Source of the DNA: Nostoc edaphicum CCNP1411
GTDB lineage: Bacteria > Cyanobacteriota > Cyanobacteriia > Cyanobacteriales > Nostocaceae
Length of the DNA: 64,000 nucleotides
Reading direction: 5' to 3'
NCBI RefSeq assembly: GCF_014023275.1
Contig: NZ_CP054698.1
Span: 682,001-746,000, forward strand
Position 1 is the first letter of the stretch; every line of letters begins with the position of its first letter. Below the pieces are notes generated by a model. The model saw only the letters and a list, made by a program, of their open reading frames with translations, made no database searches and was not told the origin of the DNA. Below, one piece after another: positions 27,604 to 37,064 of the stretch. Position numbers and translations under genes: made by a program.

Positions 27604-28203
27604 TTGATTATAGTTATCGATAATTACGACAGTTTTACATATAACTTAGTGCAATATCTGGGAGAATTGGCAGCAGAATTCCCAGTTGCAGATGAGATTA
27701 AAGTTTTTCGTAACGACAAGATATCCATAGATGAGATTCGGGCATTAAAGCCGGAAGCCGTGGTTATTTCTCCTGGGCCTGGTCGCCCGGAAGATGCTGG
27801 CATTTCTTTAGAATTGATTGAACAGCTAGGACAAGAGTTACCAATTTTAGGTGTCTGTTTGGGACATCAAAGCATCGGTCAAGTATTCGGTGGTAAAATA
27901 ATTCCGGCTCCAGAATTGATGCATGGCAAAACCTCTCAGGTGTCTCACACTGGGGTGGGAGTTTTCCGGGGATTAGAAAATCCTCTAACCGCCACCAGGT
28001 ATCACAGTTTGGTAATCGAACGTGAGACTTGCCCAGATGTGTTAGAAATCACCGCTTGGGTTGAAGACAACACCATTATGGGAGTGCGACACCGGAACTA
28101 TCCTCACATTCAGGGCGTCCAATTTCACCCAGAGAGTGTCCTGACATCTTCAGGAAAACAGTTATTGCGAAATTTTTTGGAACAGTTACAGTCAAGAGCA
28201 TAA
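27604..28203 (+). CDS. Glutamine amidotransferase of anthranilate / aminodeoxychorismate synthase (TrpG/PabA)
   Basis: 199 residues. The start is a TTG at 27604 after CAGGAG (nine-base gap); the nearby ATG at 27597 is in another frame, and the family begins exactly [14 protein letters not shown]. The class I amidotransferase triad is visible: Cys in [11 protein letters not shown], His in QFHPES and the following Glu. It supplies ammonia from glutamine to TrpE or PabB; the partner is not in this window, so whether it serves tryptophan, folate or both is open. The next gene starts 3 bp after its stop. Confidence 0.94.
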   Translation: MIIVIDNYDSFTYNLVQYLGELAAEFPVADEIKVFRNDKISIDEIRALKPEAVVISPGPGRPEDAGISLELIEQLGQELPILGVCLGHQSIGQVFGGKIIPAPELMHGKTSQVSHTGVGVFRGLENPLTATRYHSLVIERETCPDVLEITAWVEDNTIMGVRHRNYPHIQGVQFHPESVLTSSGKQLLRNFLEQLQSRA

Positions 28204-28206
28204 TTA

Positions 28207-28974
28207 ATGAAACGACGACAGTTGATGGGCTATGCTGGGGCGGGGTTGGTCACAGCTTTAGTTACTACCTTGGGTTCTGAATCTCAAGCTGACGCACAAT
28301 CTAGCGGTTTATCAGTTCAGTGGTTGGGTCATACTTGCTTTCTTTTTACTGGTGGCGGTGCAAAAATTCTTGTCAATCCATTTCGGACAGTCGGCTGTAC
28401 TGCTGGATATCGTCCCCCAAAAGTGGCAGCAGATTTAGTACTGATTAGCAGTCAACTACTAGATGAAGGTGCTGTGGACGTACTACCGGGAAATGCAAAA
28501 CTCATCTATGAACCAGGAGTTTATGAGTTTAAAGGTATTAAGTTCCAAGGAATTGCCATAGACCACGATCGCAAAGGTGGTAAGCAGTTTGGCTCAAACA
28601 CCGCTTGGAGTTGGAAGCAAGGCGGAATTAATATCCTCCACTTAGGCGGAGCCGCTGCACCAATTACCATTGAGCAAAAAATCCTGATGGGGCGTCCCGA
28701 TGTAGCATTTATTCCAGTGGGAGGCAGTGCAAAAGCCTACAATGCTGAAGAAGCAAAGCAGGCTGTTCAAGTGTTAAATCCTAAACTCGTGATTCCAACC
28801 CATTACCGGACACAAGCCGCCGATGCTGCTAAGTGCGATATTTCACCACTGGATGATTTTCTGACCTTGATGCAAGGTATGCCAGTGCGGCGTAGCAATG
28901 GAGATAGTATTTCCATTAGCCCTGGTAAATTGCCGGAAAATGGGGAAATTCAAGTTTTGAGTTACAAGTTTTGA
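28207..28974 (+). CDS. MBL-fold metallo-hydrolase with Tat-like signal
   Basis: 255 residues. The N terminus MKRRQLMGYAGAGLVTALV resembles a twin-arginine-type export signal ending near ADAQ. The body matches the UPF0173-like beta-lactamase fold group: SVQWLGHTCFLF, KILVNPF, HLGGAAAPI and PTHYRTQ. The usual HxHxDH motif is absent: where it should be, the protein reads VLISSQLLDEGAVD, so metal binding may be altered. It starts 3 bp after the amidotransferase gene, indicating an operon, but no shared pathway is obvious. Confidence 0.82.
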   Translation: MKRRQLMGYAGAGLVTALVTTLGSESQADAQSSGLSVQWLGHTCFLFTGGGAKILVNPFRTVGCTAGYRPPKVAADLVLISSQLLDEGAVDVLPGNAKLIYEPGVYEFKGIKFQGIAIDHDRKGGKQFGSNTAWSWKQGGINILHLGGAAAPITIEQKILMGRPDVAFIPVGGSAKAYNAEEAKQAVQVLNPKLVIPTHYRTQAADAAKCDISPLDDFLTLMQGMPVRRSNGDSISISPGKLPENGEIQVLSYKF

Positions 28975-29059
28975 TGAGCAGGGGATGAGGGAATGAGGGA
29001 GAAGTTTTAGTTAGTTTTTCCCCCAATGCCCCATGCCCCATGCCCAATGCCCCTAAGTT

Positions 29060-30301
29060 TTAGAATGTATACCACTCTGGGCCAAGCTTATCTGCGTCGC
29101 TGATGGGAGTCTCAACGGCTGTTGTCTCATTTATAGTCCAAATGTTGTCTGTACCTGCTGTCTGGTCGCGCCAGTAGATATCAGTCTTGCCATCGCCGTT
29201 GAAATCGCCAAGAGATGGTGTCAAGGCCGCGTTATTAGCTGGTAAGAAAGCTTCAGTTGCAACTGTTGTGCCATCCATCAACCAAGCGGTGTTTGCACCT
29301 GTGGTTCCATTGTGCCAGAAGATATCGGTCTTGCCATCACCGTTGAAATCACCAATTTTAGAAGTCCAGGATGAGTCAAGTGTAGCCAAAGCACCTTCTG
29401 TGACTAAGATGCCATTCATCGTCCAAACCTTGTTCTCACCTGTTTGAGCGTTTCTCCACAGAATGTCTGTCTTAAAGTCACCGTTGAAATCACCAAGGTT
29501 AGCAGTCCAGGCGGCATCTTGTGATTGCAGAGCAAATTCAGTCTTTTGCGTACCATCCATAAACCAAGCGGTGTTATCGCCTGTTGTGGCATTGCGCCAG
29601 AAGATATCGCTCTTACCATTGCCGTCAAAATCAACAATGGTAGGAGTTAGTGCTGTGTCTGTAGGGTCTAGAACAGTTGCATTTAGAACGGTGGTGCCAT
29701 CCATCTCCCAAATAGCGTTCTCGCCAGTTGTAGCATTATGCCAGAAGATATCAGTTTTGCGATCGCCGTTGAAATCTCCAATCTGAGGACTCCAAGCTGG
29801 ATCAACGCTACTTAGAACAGCCGCACTACCAACTCTGGTGCCATCCATCAGGACAATGCTATTCTCACCGGTTGTCTTATTGCGTAATAAGAAGTCGGTT
29901 TTGCCATCAGCATTGAAGTCAGCAATTTTGTAATCATAGGCCGATAGGTCAAATTGACCCAAAGAACCCTGTTCGACAACTGTTGTGCCATCCATCAACC
30001 GAATGATAATCTCACCAGTTGAAGCATTGACCCAAACTTTGTCTGTTTTACCATCACCGTTAAAGTCAGGAGTAATCGCCGCACTAGTTAAGTAAGGATT
30101 AGGATTGGGATTTGCTGACGTTTTAACAGGCGCGGTCACCGCTTGACTTTCTAGTGCTAGTGAAGAACTCTTATTTCCAAACCCTAAATCATAATTTAAA
30201 CTCTTAAGAGAAGTTGTCAAGATTTCTGATTTTGCAAAAGAATCTGATAACAATCGAGATGTATTCAAACCTAAGGGTGAGGAATTTGAATTGTCAGGCA
30301 T
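29060..30301 (-). CDS. FG-GAP/VCBS-type repeat protein
   Basis: 413 residues. After an ~85-residue Ser/Asn-rich start come about seven repeats of ~45-48 residues of the form DFNGDGKTDIFWHNATTGEN followed by an aromatic residue and MDGT. Each DxNxDGxxD loop is a calcium-binding site of the FG-GAP/integrin-alpha beta-propeller type, so the protein probably forms a seven-bladed propeller. No signal peptide is evident. Such proteins are usually extracellular or surface-bound in cyanobacteria. It is a single gene, convergent with the metallo-hydrolase across a heptamer tract. Confidence 0.9.
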   Translation of the reverse strand: MPDNSNSSPLGLNTSRLLSDSFAKSEILTTSLKSLNYDLGFGNKSSSLALESQAVTAPVKTSANPNPNPYLTSAAITPDFNGDGKTDKVWVNASTGEIIIRLMDGTTVVEQGSLGQFDLSAYDYKIADFNADGKTDFLLRNKTTGENSIVLMDGTRVGSAAVLSSVDPAWSPQIGDFNGDRKTDIFWHNATTGENAIWEMDGTTVLNATVLDPTDTALTPTIVDFDGNGKSDIFWRNATTGDNTAWFMDGTQKTEFALQSQDAAWTANLGDFNGDFKTDILWRNAQTGENKVWTMNGILVTEGALATLDSSWTSKIGDFNGDGKTDIFWHNGTTGANTAWLMDGTTVATEAFLPANNAALTPSLGDFNGDGKTDIYWRDQTAGTDNIWTINETTAVETPISDADKLGPEWYTF

Positions 30302-30980
30302 GGTGTATTTTTATTATTGGTTGTTATATTCTTTTAACTTTCTTTGGCAATCTCTTTCTGTAACGAAATAACATTTACCAGGGTTTCAATATTTCTTTAG
30401 AACTATTTTTTATTTATTAATGTCACTCTTTGAAGATAAATGCTTTTTTGTTTTAAACTAGTACCCCAAAATTTTCAAGTTCTATATAAGCAATTACGAA
30501 ATATTTTTTGTAGCTTATATATGATTGCTTATAGATAAAGAATGACTATTTTCTTTGACATTTGAAGGTTGTATCAAAAATCTACCTACGAACCAGAAAT
30601 CTATTTTATGTTTAATTGAACAGACTTAATTAAACTAGAAGCGATCGCTTTTTTATTATGGGTTGAGTGGAGATAGTTTTTATACTGTGTGTTGTTAGAT
30701 TTATGAAATACCAGAATTTATATAAGATAAACGTTTAAAATTTATTTCATTTCATAAATATCCTAAATTATTCAATAACAACAAGATCCCCGACTGCTTT
30801 AATAAGTCGGGGATCTAAGTCTTTCAAAATAATTGTTTATTATCCAATGATTTATAACTTGAGTGGAAACAAATATTGGTTAGAATAACTTAGATTAGCA
30901 ACTATTAAGAGGCATCATCTGTGTACCTGTTAGTTGCCAAAAGTGTAAAATAACACAATACTTTAATACATACATCAGCT
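30302..30980. other. Gene-free AT-rich stretch
   Basis: 679 bp with strong A+T bias between divergent genes. Apart from the hairpin at 30784-30816, one HIP1 site near 30640 and likely unresolvable promoters, I see nothing in it. Confidence 0.6.
30784..30816. terminator. Perfect 12-bp stem hairpin
   Basis: AGATCCCCGACT and AGTCGGGGATCT pair perfectly around a nine-base loop. It stands alone ~165 bp before the peptidase gene. There is no adjacent long T-run, so it could equally be a small dispersed palindrome. Confidence 0.5.
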
Positions 30981-32294
30981 ATGCAAGCAGAATATCGGCA
31001 GCGTCGCGAGCAATTAATGGCAAAAATTGGTGATGGTACAGCCATTTTTCGCAGTGCGCCAATGGCAGTGATGCACAACGATGTCGAGTATGTTTATCGC
31101 CAAGACAGTGATTTCTTCTACTTGACTGGTTTTAATGAACCACAGGCAGTAGCAGTGTTAGCGCCGCATCATGCAGAACATCGGTTTGTGCTGTTCGTCC
31201 AACCGAAGGATCGCGAAAAGGAAGTATGGACTGGCTATCTTTGTGGGGTAGATGCAGCGAAGGAAATGTATGGTGCTGATGAAGCGTACCCGATTAGCGA
31301 GTTAGATGAAAAGTTGCCGCAGTATTTAGAAAAAGCCAGCCGGATTTACTATCACTTAGGACGCGATCGCACTTTTAACGATCAAATCCTGAAACATTAC
31401 CAAAGTTTACTGCGGACTTATCCGAAGCGCGGCACAGGGCCGATCGCTATTGAAGATACTGGCCCTGTCCTCAACAGCATGAGACTAATTAAAAGCGAAG
31501 CTGAATTAGAATTGATGCGTCAAGCAGCTGCGATCGCTACTGAAGCACACAATTATGCCCAAAAAATCGCGGCACCTGGACGTTATGAGTATGAAATCCA
31601 AGCGGAGATGGAACGCATCTTTCGAGTCCGGGGTGGGTTAGGGCCGGCTTATCCTTCTATTGTGGCTTCCGGTGTGAATGCTTGCGTACTGCACTACATT
31701 GAAAATAATCGTCAAATGCAGGATGGAGAATTACTGCTAATTGATGCCGGTTGTGCTTACGGTTATTACAACTCTGATATTACCCGGACATTTCCTGTTG
31801 GGGGTAAATTTACGCCAGAACAAAAGACGCTGTATGAGATTGTTTTAGAAGCACAAAAACAAGCGATCGCTCAAGTGCAACCAGGTAATCCTTTCAACTT
31901 AGTTCACGATACAGCAGTGCGCGTCCTCACGGAAGGTTTAGTTGAACTTGGCATCCTCAAAGGTGAAATTGACAAGTTAATTGAAGAAGAGAAATATAAG
32001 CCATATTATATGCACCGCACCAGTCATTGGTTAGGTTTGGATGTTCATGATGTGGGTGTTTACCAGCACGGTGAAGATAAACCGCAGATTTTACAACCAG
32101 GTCAAATTTTGACAGTGGAACCAGGATTATATATTGTGCCAGATACGAAATTAGCAGAAGACCAGCCAGAGACAGATTCTCGATGGGTTGGTATTGGCAT
32201 TCGTATTGAGGATGATGTGTTAGTTACACCTGATGGACATGAAGTGTTAACTGCGGGAGTTCCTAAAGCGGTAGATGAAATCGAAAGATATTAA
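30981..32294 (+). CDS. Aminopeptidase P family metallopeptidase (M24B)
   Basis: 437 residues, the usual length. The N-terminal creatinase-like domain (~1-165) includes RREQLMAKIG and DSDFFYLTGF. The pita-bread catalytic domain has the five metal ligands in order: Asp in LIDAGCAYG, Asp in YNSDITRTFPV, His in TSHWLGLDVHDVG, Glu in TVEPGLYI, and Glu in IRIEDDVLVT. It removes N-terminal residues before proline in the cytoplasm. It has no operon partner. Confidence 0.95.
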   Translation: MQAEYRQRREQLMAKIGDGTAIFRSAPMAVMHNDVEYVYRQDSDFFYLTGFNEPQAVAVLAPHHAEHRFVLFVQPKDREKEVWTGYLCGVDAAKEMYGADEAYPISELDEKLPQYLEKASRIYYHLGRDRTFNDQILKHYQSLLRTYPKRGTGPIAIEDTGPVLNSMRLIKSEAELELMRQAAAIATEAHNYAQKIAAPGRYEYEIQAEMERIFRVRGGLGPAYPSIVASGVNACVLHYIENNRQMQDGELLLIDAGCAYGYYNSDITRTFPVGGKFTPEQKTLYEIVLEAQKQAIAQVQPGNPFNLVHDTAVRVLTEGLVELGILKGEIDKLIEEEKYKPYYMHRTSHWLGLDVHDVGVYQHGEDKPQILQPGQILTVEPGLYIVPDTKLAEDQPETDSRWVGIGIRIEDDVLVTPDGHEVLTAGVPKAVDEIERY

Positions 32295-32378
32295 AGAAGT
32301 CGGAAGTACAGTTTTGTAACGGGGATTTAGAACAAGACTTACATCCTTGCGGCTTGATTTAAAGCAACAGGACTTAAA

Positions 32379-32525
32379 CCTGACTTTTCACGTCATGTGG
32401 AAAAGCCCATGAAAGACCTAACCCCCTAGCCCCCTTCCCGACACGGGAAGGGGGAAAATTCAAAGTCTCTCTCCTTGTAGGAGAGAGATTTAGAGAGAGG
32501 TTTTCCAGATCCCTTGAAAAGTCAG
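32379..32525. repeat. MITE-like element with CCTGACTTTTCA ends
   Basis: Inverted ends CCTGACTTTTCACG and CTTGAAAAGTCAGG enclose an inverted copy (32416-32500) of the palindrome also present at 16016 and inside the NB-ARC gene. Non-coding. Confidence 0.75.
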
Positions 32526-32602
32526 GACTTAAACCCGCCGAATCATCACAAAGACGCGATTTATCGCGTCTTTTGTCTTAACCGAACAGTATTGGTTTGT
32601 AA

Positions 32603-32729
32603 AGCCCTGGTGATTGGAAATCGCGGCTACACAGACAAAACCCACCTCCGTGGGTTTGAAATCCTTGATTTTGTATTAGTCCACGGAGGTGGACAATGCT
32701 TGTGTATTCGTGATTTCCAATCACCCAAT
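32603..32729. repeat. Palindromic element with GTGATTGGAAATCGCGG ends
   Basis: Inverted ends GTGATTGGAAATCGCG and GTGATTTCCAATCACCC, with inner arms CCACCTCCGTGGG and TCCACGGAGGTGGA. It ends directly at the 3' end of the histidine-kinase gene. Related copies are at 15944-16240 and 52930-53035. Confidence 0.8.
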
Positions 32730-32733
32730 ACTT

Positions 32734-33924
32734 TTAAAATTCCATTTCCAAAGGAAAAATGACAGTGAAAGTAGAACCAACACCTACCTGCGAGGCTAGG
32801 TTAATTTGACCTTGCAATAATTTTACCAACCGCGATACGATCGCTAATCCCAACCCAGTACTATCGGGAAGATAGGGGCGATCGCTAGCACTTACACGAA
32901 AATAGGGTTCAAATATCTGGGTTTGGTTTTCTGGTGCGATGCCAATTCCTGTATCAGAAACTGCGATCGCCCATCTCTGGTTCTCTAACACCTGACACAT
33001 TATAATCACAGTCCCCGACTCTGTATAACGAATCGCGTTACTAATAAGATTTGTGATAATCTGTTGCAATTGAAAAGAATCTGCCATTACCTTTTCGGGA
33101 GCGCGATCGCAATCCACCACAATTTGTAAATTTTTTCCCGCAGCTAAAGGTTCTAACATTTCACACACATTACCAATTAATTCACTTACATCCGTAGGCG
33201 CTAATTGGATTTTTATCTGCCCCGCTTCATAGCGCGAAAGTTCTAGTACATCATTAATCAGATGAAGTAACTGTCTACCATTGCGTAGTACTCGCTCAAT
33301 ATGTTCTAAATTGGTAAAGTTGTCTTTTATCTCAGTCTTGCGTCGTTGTTGGCGTAAAAATAGATCCGAGTAGCCAATAATGGAAGTGAGGGGATGTTTC
33401 AATTCGTGGGCTAATTGGGAAAGATACTCTTGATTAGCGCTAATTAACCGCGTGAGTTCCTCATTATGGAGCGTTAGTGATGCTTGCAATCGGTGTAATT
33501 CCCGCAAGCGTTGCTCAAAATAACTCTTGAAACATTGAGCGATCGCTTCATCTACAATCGCATCAATCAAACGCATGGAACGAATTATCTCTGATGGGGT
33601 TCCCTTCAATAAATCTGCTTGTATAGCATCAAATATTACTGTTCGCAGCAGATGATATTCTCTGGCAATTTCTGCTGGATCAAAGCCTTGTTCGGCTCGA
33701 ATCGCTCCATGCTGAAAACTGGCAATAACCATTGACTGAATATCATTATCCTGAGATTTTGAAAGAACTGTCACCATTGCTTTCAAAAGATCAGGGACGT
33801 GATCCTTTACTGCTGTATAAGATAGTTCATCAGCACTTTCAATGCGTCTATCCTTACGAACCGCTGCAATCCATTTTTTGAGGATGGTATCCGTTTTTTC
33901 AGCCAGTACTTGACTAAAATCCAT
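32734..33924 (-). CDS. Sensor histidine kinase with RsbRD-like N-terminal domain
   Basis: 396 residues, no membrane segment. Residues ~1-140 match the RsbRD_N type (TDTILKKWIAAVRKD, FQHGAIRAEQGFDPAEIAREY). A coiled linker leads to the HisKA domain with the phospho-acceptor His in SQLAHELKHPLTSIIGYSDL (~residue 188). The ATPase domain has the N box NLISNAIRYTESG, G1 DTGIGI and G2 GLGLAIV. It is a cytoplasmic kinase with no response regulator beside it. It is divergent from the riboswitch-controlled transporter operon. Confidence 0.94.
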   Translation of the reverse strand: MDFSQVLAEKTDTILKKWIAAVRKDRRIESADELSYTAVKDHVPDLLKAMVTVLSKSQDNDIQSMVIASFQHGAIRAEQGFDPAEIAREYHLLRTVIFDAIQADLLKGTPSEIIRSMRLIDAIVDEAIAQCFKSYFEQRLRELHRLQASLTLHNEELTRLISANQEYLSQLAHELKHPLTSIIGYSDLFLRQQRRKTEIKDNFTNLEHIERVLRNGRQLLHLINDVLELSRYEAGQIKIQLAPTDVSELIGNVCEMLEPLAAGKNLQIVVDCDRAPEKVMADSFQLQQIITNLISNAIRYTESGTVIIMCQVLENQRWAIAVSDTGIGIAPENQTQIFEPYFRVSASDRPYLPDSTGLGLAIVSRLVKLLQGQINLASQVGVGSTFTVIFPLEMEF

Positions 33925-34372
33925 TATGTTAAATTCAGCTAGGAGATAGATGAGTAAACTTCCATATCCAAATAGTTTAGCGAGTGAAATGGATATTTAC
34001 CAAAAAAATCGATATGTTCCACCTACCAAAAGAAATAGATTTTACACATTCTTTCGTTGGTTAGATTAACTAACCGTAGATAAAATCTGTGCAGTATAAT
34101 ATATATCTTAGAGTAGACAATAAAACTCTAGCATTTAACAGGCTTGATACTTGACTTAATTAAATTGGTTAGTTTTCTGTGTAAGGAGTTCACTCACAAC
34201 ATAACCAAAATTAGAGATTTTCTTGATTACCGAAAAGCCAATGTAGGTACTTAACTTTAGTATTAAAAGAAACAATATTTATCATAAAACAGATGTAGTT
34301 ACTAAAGCATTAATGTTATGTTCTACATATCGATGTTATAATGTGGACAATCTAGTATCTATTCGAGTAAGT
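33925..34372. other. Divergent intergenic region before the riboswitch
   Basis: About 450 AT-rich bases with no open frame worth reporting. The promoter of the riboswitch-led transcript must lie here, probably in 34270-34370, but I cannot place -35/-10 boxes reliably. Confidence 0.5.
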
Positions 34373-34585
34373 CAGCCTAATCCAACGCATCACAGTGCGT
34401 GACGTTGGAGCGGAGGAACCAAATTGTGGGGCGAATCTTATAGAAAGTGAGGAGTTGAGAGTTAAAAGTGAAGAGTTTATAAATTCAACTCAGCACTCGG
34501 AACTCAGCACTCAGCACTCTTAAAAGAAGGGCATCTCTCAGCCCTAGCCCGTCAGCTAACTTCGTAGGCATTGAGAGGAGACTGA
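34373..34585 (+). ncRNA. c-di-AMP riboswitch (ydaO/yuaA type), copy 1
   Basis: The conserved aptamer core is present in order: 5' P1 strand GCCTA (34375), GCGGAGGAACCAA, GGGGCGAATCT, TAGCCCGTCAGCTAACTTCG, and the 3' P1 strand TAGGC (34565-34569). CTCTCA before the core pairs with TGAGAG after it. These blocks are the hallmark of the ydaO/yuaA class that senses cyclic di-AMP. The loop between the second and third blocks holds ~85 bases of a CAGCACT-rich repeat. It precedes the transporter gene starting at 34683 by ~98 bases. Confidence 0.93.
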
Positions 34586-34682
34586 AGAGACGGCATTTTT
34601 ATAATGTTCTAATCTCATCAGTGTCCAAGGCTGGTACTGCTCAGACTTTTTGTACCTGCACTTAAATCTGTTGAGGTCGTCA

Positions 34683-35534
34683 ATGATATTTCAACTAAAT
34701 TTAGCAGCGATCGCGGCGATCGCGGGGCAAGCCGTTTGGAAAAAGACCAAACCTGTCATTTTTAGAGATGTCTTCTTTTTACCAGTATTGGGCTTCTTGG
34801 GAATAATTGTCCTGTGGTGGATTATTGCACTTGCCAACCATGAATTGATGCCCACTCCACCAGAAGCGCTAATCGCTAATTTAGACTACATCTTAAATCC
34901 CTTCTACCAAAGAGGCCCAGGCAACTTGGGAATTGGTTGGTTGTTGATCGCAAGTCTGCGTCGGGTATTAATAGGCTTTTTGTTAGGTGCGGTAGTAGCG
35001 ATTCCTCTAGGATTTCTAATTGGGATGTCCAGACCGGCAATGCTAGCACTTAATCCGATAATTCAAATTTTTAAACCCGTATCGCCCCTAGCTTGGCTGC
35101 CCATCGCCTTAGCAATTTTCAACTTAGCAGATCCTTCCGCCATTTTTGTCATCTTTATTACCTCCTTATGGCCGACAATTATTAATACCGCATTAGGAGT
35201 TTCTAGCGTTCCCAAAGATTATTTAGATGTGGCACGAGTGCTGGAAATGCCACGTTGGCGACGAATTACAAAAATCATTTGGCCTGCAAGTTTGCCGTAT
35301 GTTTTTACAGGTTTGCGAATTAGTTTAGGGATAGCTTGGCTAGTAATCGTTGCTGTAGAAATGCTCACAGGTGGTGTTGGTATCGGCTTTTTTGTCTGGG
35401 ATGAATGGAGTCGTTTAAACTTGAGTTCAGTCTTTTTAGCTGTGTTGATAATTGGTGTAACTGGGTTAATCCTAGATTACGCCTTGGGCAAACTCCAAGA
35501 ATTAGTAACCCATCGCCCTAGAACTGCCAACTAA
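34683..35534 (+). CDS. ABC transporter permease, nitrate/sulfonate/taurine type
   Basis: 283 residues from the ATG at 34683 (after GAGG); the TTG at 34650 is less likely. A membrane permease of the NrtB/SsuC/TauC group with about six segments: FLGIIVLWWIIALAN, then LLIASLRRVLIGFLLGAVVAIPLGFLIG (in parts). The ATPase-docking loop is DVARVLEMPRWRRITKIIWPASLPYVFTGLR (in two parts). It is the first gene after a c-di-AMP riboswitch and works with the binding protein at 35622 and the ATPase at 37547. The substrate is not determined by sequence: nitrate, bicarbonate, cyanate, taurine or another small anion are possible. Confidence 0.9.
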   Translation: MIFQLNLAAIAAIAGQAVWKKTKPVIFRDVFFLPVLGFLGIIVLWWIIALANHELMPTPPEALIANLDYILNPFYQRGPGNLGIGWLLIASLRRVLIGFLLGAVVAIPLGFLIGMSRPAMLALNPIIQIFKPVSPLAWLPIALAIFNLADPSAIFVIFITSLWPTIINTALGVSSVPKDYLDVARVLEMPRWRRITKIIWPASLPYVFTGLRISLGIAWLVIVAVEMLTGGVGIGFFVWDEWSRLNLSSVFLAVLIIGVTGLILDYALGKLQELVTHRPRTAN

Positions 35535-35621
35535 CAAAATTCGGCTGCTATCAAAACAGCAAAATGTAACAATACTCTGCGCTTGAAGCGTGAGTAATTG
35601 ATCACCAATGGAGCTACAAAA

Positions 35622-37064
35622 ATGGGTGATAATAACTGGACTCGACGAGATTTTATTAAAGGAATCGGAGCAACCACAACCGGAATAGCGCTATCTTCCT
35701 GTGGAATTTCAGGAGATAGATCAGCTAAAGGACTAACTGAAGAAGCCTTAGCCGTGCAACCAGTAGTTAGATCGCAAGACCTAGAAAAATCTGACCTTAC
35801 CATTGGTTACGTTCCCGTTAATGATTGTGCGCCATTTGCGATCGCCTGGAAAAAAGGTTTCTTCCGCAAATATGGTTTGAACGTTACACTCAACCGCGAA
35901 GCTAGTTGGGCTAATTCCCGCGACGGTTTAATTTTTGGTCGCCTGGATGCTTCACCCGTAGTATCCGGTGCTGTCACCAACGCCAGAATTGGTGCTGAAG
36001 GCGCACGCCAAGCCTCCTTGTGTGCAGCCATGACCATTCATCGTCATGGTAACGCCATGACAATGAACAAAGCCATGTGGGATTTTGGGCTGCGTCCGTG
36101 GTACGAATATCAAGAACAATATGGCGATGGCGCTTTGGAAGCCTTTGGGCGCGATTTCCGAGGCTATTTTGAGAAGCAGTCGTCAGAAAACAAAGTCTGG
36201 GCGGTAGTATTAAGTTCTGCCATTTATGAATACTTTGTCCGCTACGTATCCGCCGCCGCAGGTGTTGATCCTCTCAAAGAATTTCGGATCATCATCGTTC
36301 CGCCCCCTCAAATGGTAACAAACGTGCGGATTGGTGCCATGCAAGCTTACATGGTTGCAGAACCCTGGAATACACGAGCAATAACAGGTAATGAAAACAT
36401 CGGCTTTACCTTCGCACAAGGTAAAGAAGTCTGGTTGGGACACCCAGATCGTTTGTTGGGAGTGATGCAATCTTTCATCGAAAAATATCCCAAAACCTAT
36501 CGTTCTTTAGTCAAGGCGATGATTGAAGCCTGTCAGTATTGCAGCAAAGTAGAAAATCGCCAAGAAGTAGCCGAACTACTTACAGACCGTTCCTTTACAG
36601 GTGCTAAACCCAAAAATCAAGATGCTCCAATTGCGAAATTTACAAGTCCCGGAATTCTGGGCAACTATAATTACGGCGGCTTTGACGGCAAAGACCGCAC
36701 CATCCAAGCCGATGACACCACGATTTTCTTCGATATTCCTGACAACCTTCCCAAGCAGCCAGGAGAACACTCGACATTCTTATGGAGATCGAGAAGTATC
36801 TGGTTAATGACACAAGCAGCCCGGTGGGGTCAAATTAAGGAATTCCCCAAAAATGCCGAGGAACTAGCCGAAGATGGCTGGAGAACAGATTTATATCGGG
36901 AGATAGCATCTGAAATGGGCATTGAGTGTCCCAAGGATGATTACAAGGTCGAACCACCAGAAGTATTTATAGATAAGAAAGGCTTCGATCCCAGCGATCC
37001 GGTGGGTTATCTAAATAGTTTTGCTATCAGGGCTAACGCTCCCACTAACTTTTTCATGTCGTGA
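35622..37064 (+). CDS. NrtA/CmpA-like ABC transporter substrate-binding protein, Tat and lipoprotein signal
   Basis: 480 residues from the ATG at 35622, eight bases after GGAG. The N terminus has a twin-arginine motif (TRRDFIKGIGATTTGIAL) followed by a lipobox (LSSCGIS), so it is probably exported folded and lipid-anchored. The periplasmic domain matches NrtA/CmpA: LTIGYVPVNDCAPFAIAWKK, GLDASP-type RLDASPVVSGAV, YMVAEPWNTRA, and PDRLLGVMQSFIEKYP. The family binds nitrate or bicarbonate in cyanobacteria, but here the rest of the nrt/cmp cluster (ATPase-binding-protein fusion, nirA) is absent, so the ligand is open. Confidence 0.9.
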   Translation: MGDNNWTRRDFIKGIGATTTGIALSSCGISGDRSAKGLTEEALAVQPVVRSQDLEKSDLTIGYVPVNDCAPFAIAWKKGFFRKYGLNVTLNREASWANSRDGLIFGRLDASPVVSGAVTNARIGAEGARQASLCAAMTIHRHGNAMTMNKAMWDFGLRPWYEYQEQYGDGALEAFGRDFRGYFEKQSSENKVWAVVLSSAIYEYFVRYVSAAAGVDPLKEFRIIIVPPPQMVTNVRIGAMQAYMVAEPWNTRAITGNENIGFTFAQGKEVWLGHPDRLLGVMQSFIEKYPKTYRSLVKAMIEACQYCSKVENRQEVAELLTDRSFTGAKPKNQDAPIAKFTSPGILGNYNYGGFDGKDRTIQADDTTIFFDIPDNLPKQPGEHSTFLWRSRSIWLMTQAARWGQIKEFPKNAEELAEDGWRTDLYREIASEMGIECPKDDYKVEPPEVFIDKKGFDPSDPVGYLNSFAIRANAPTNFFMS

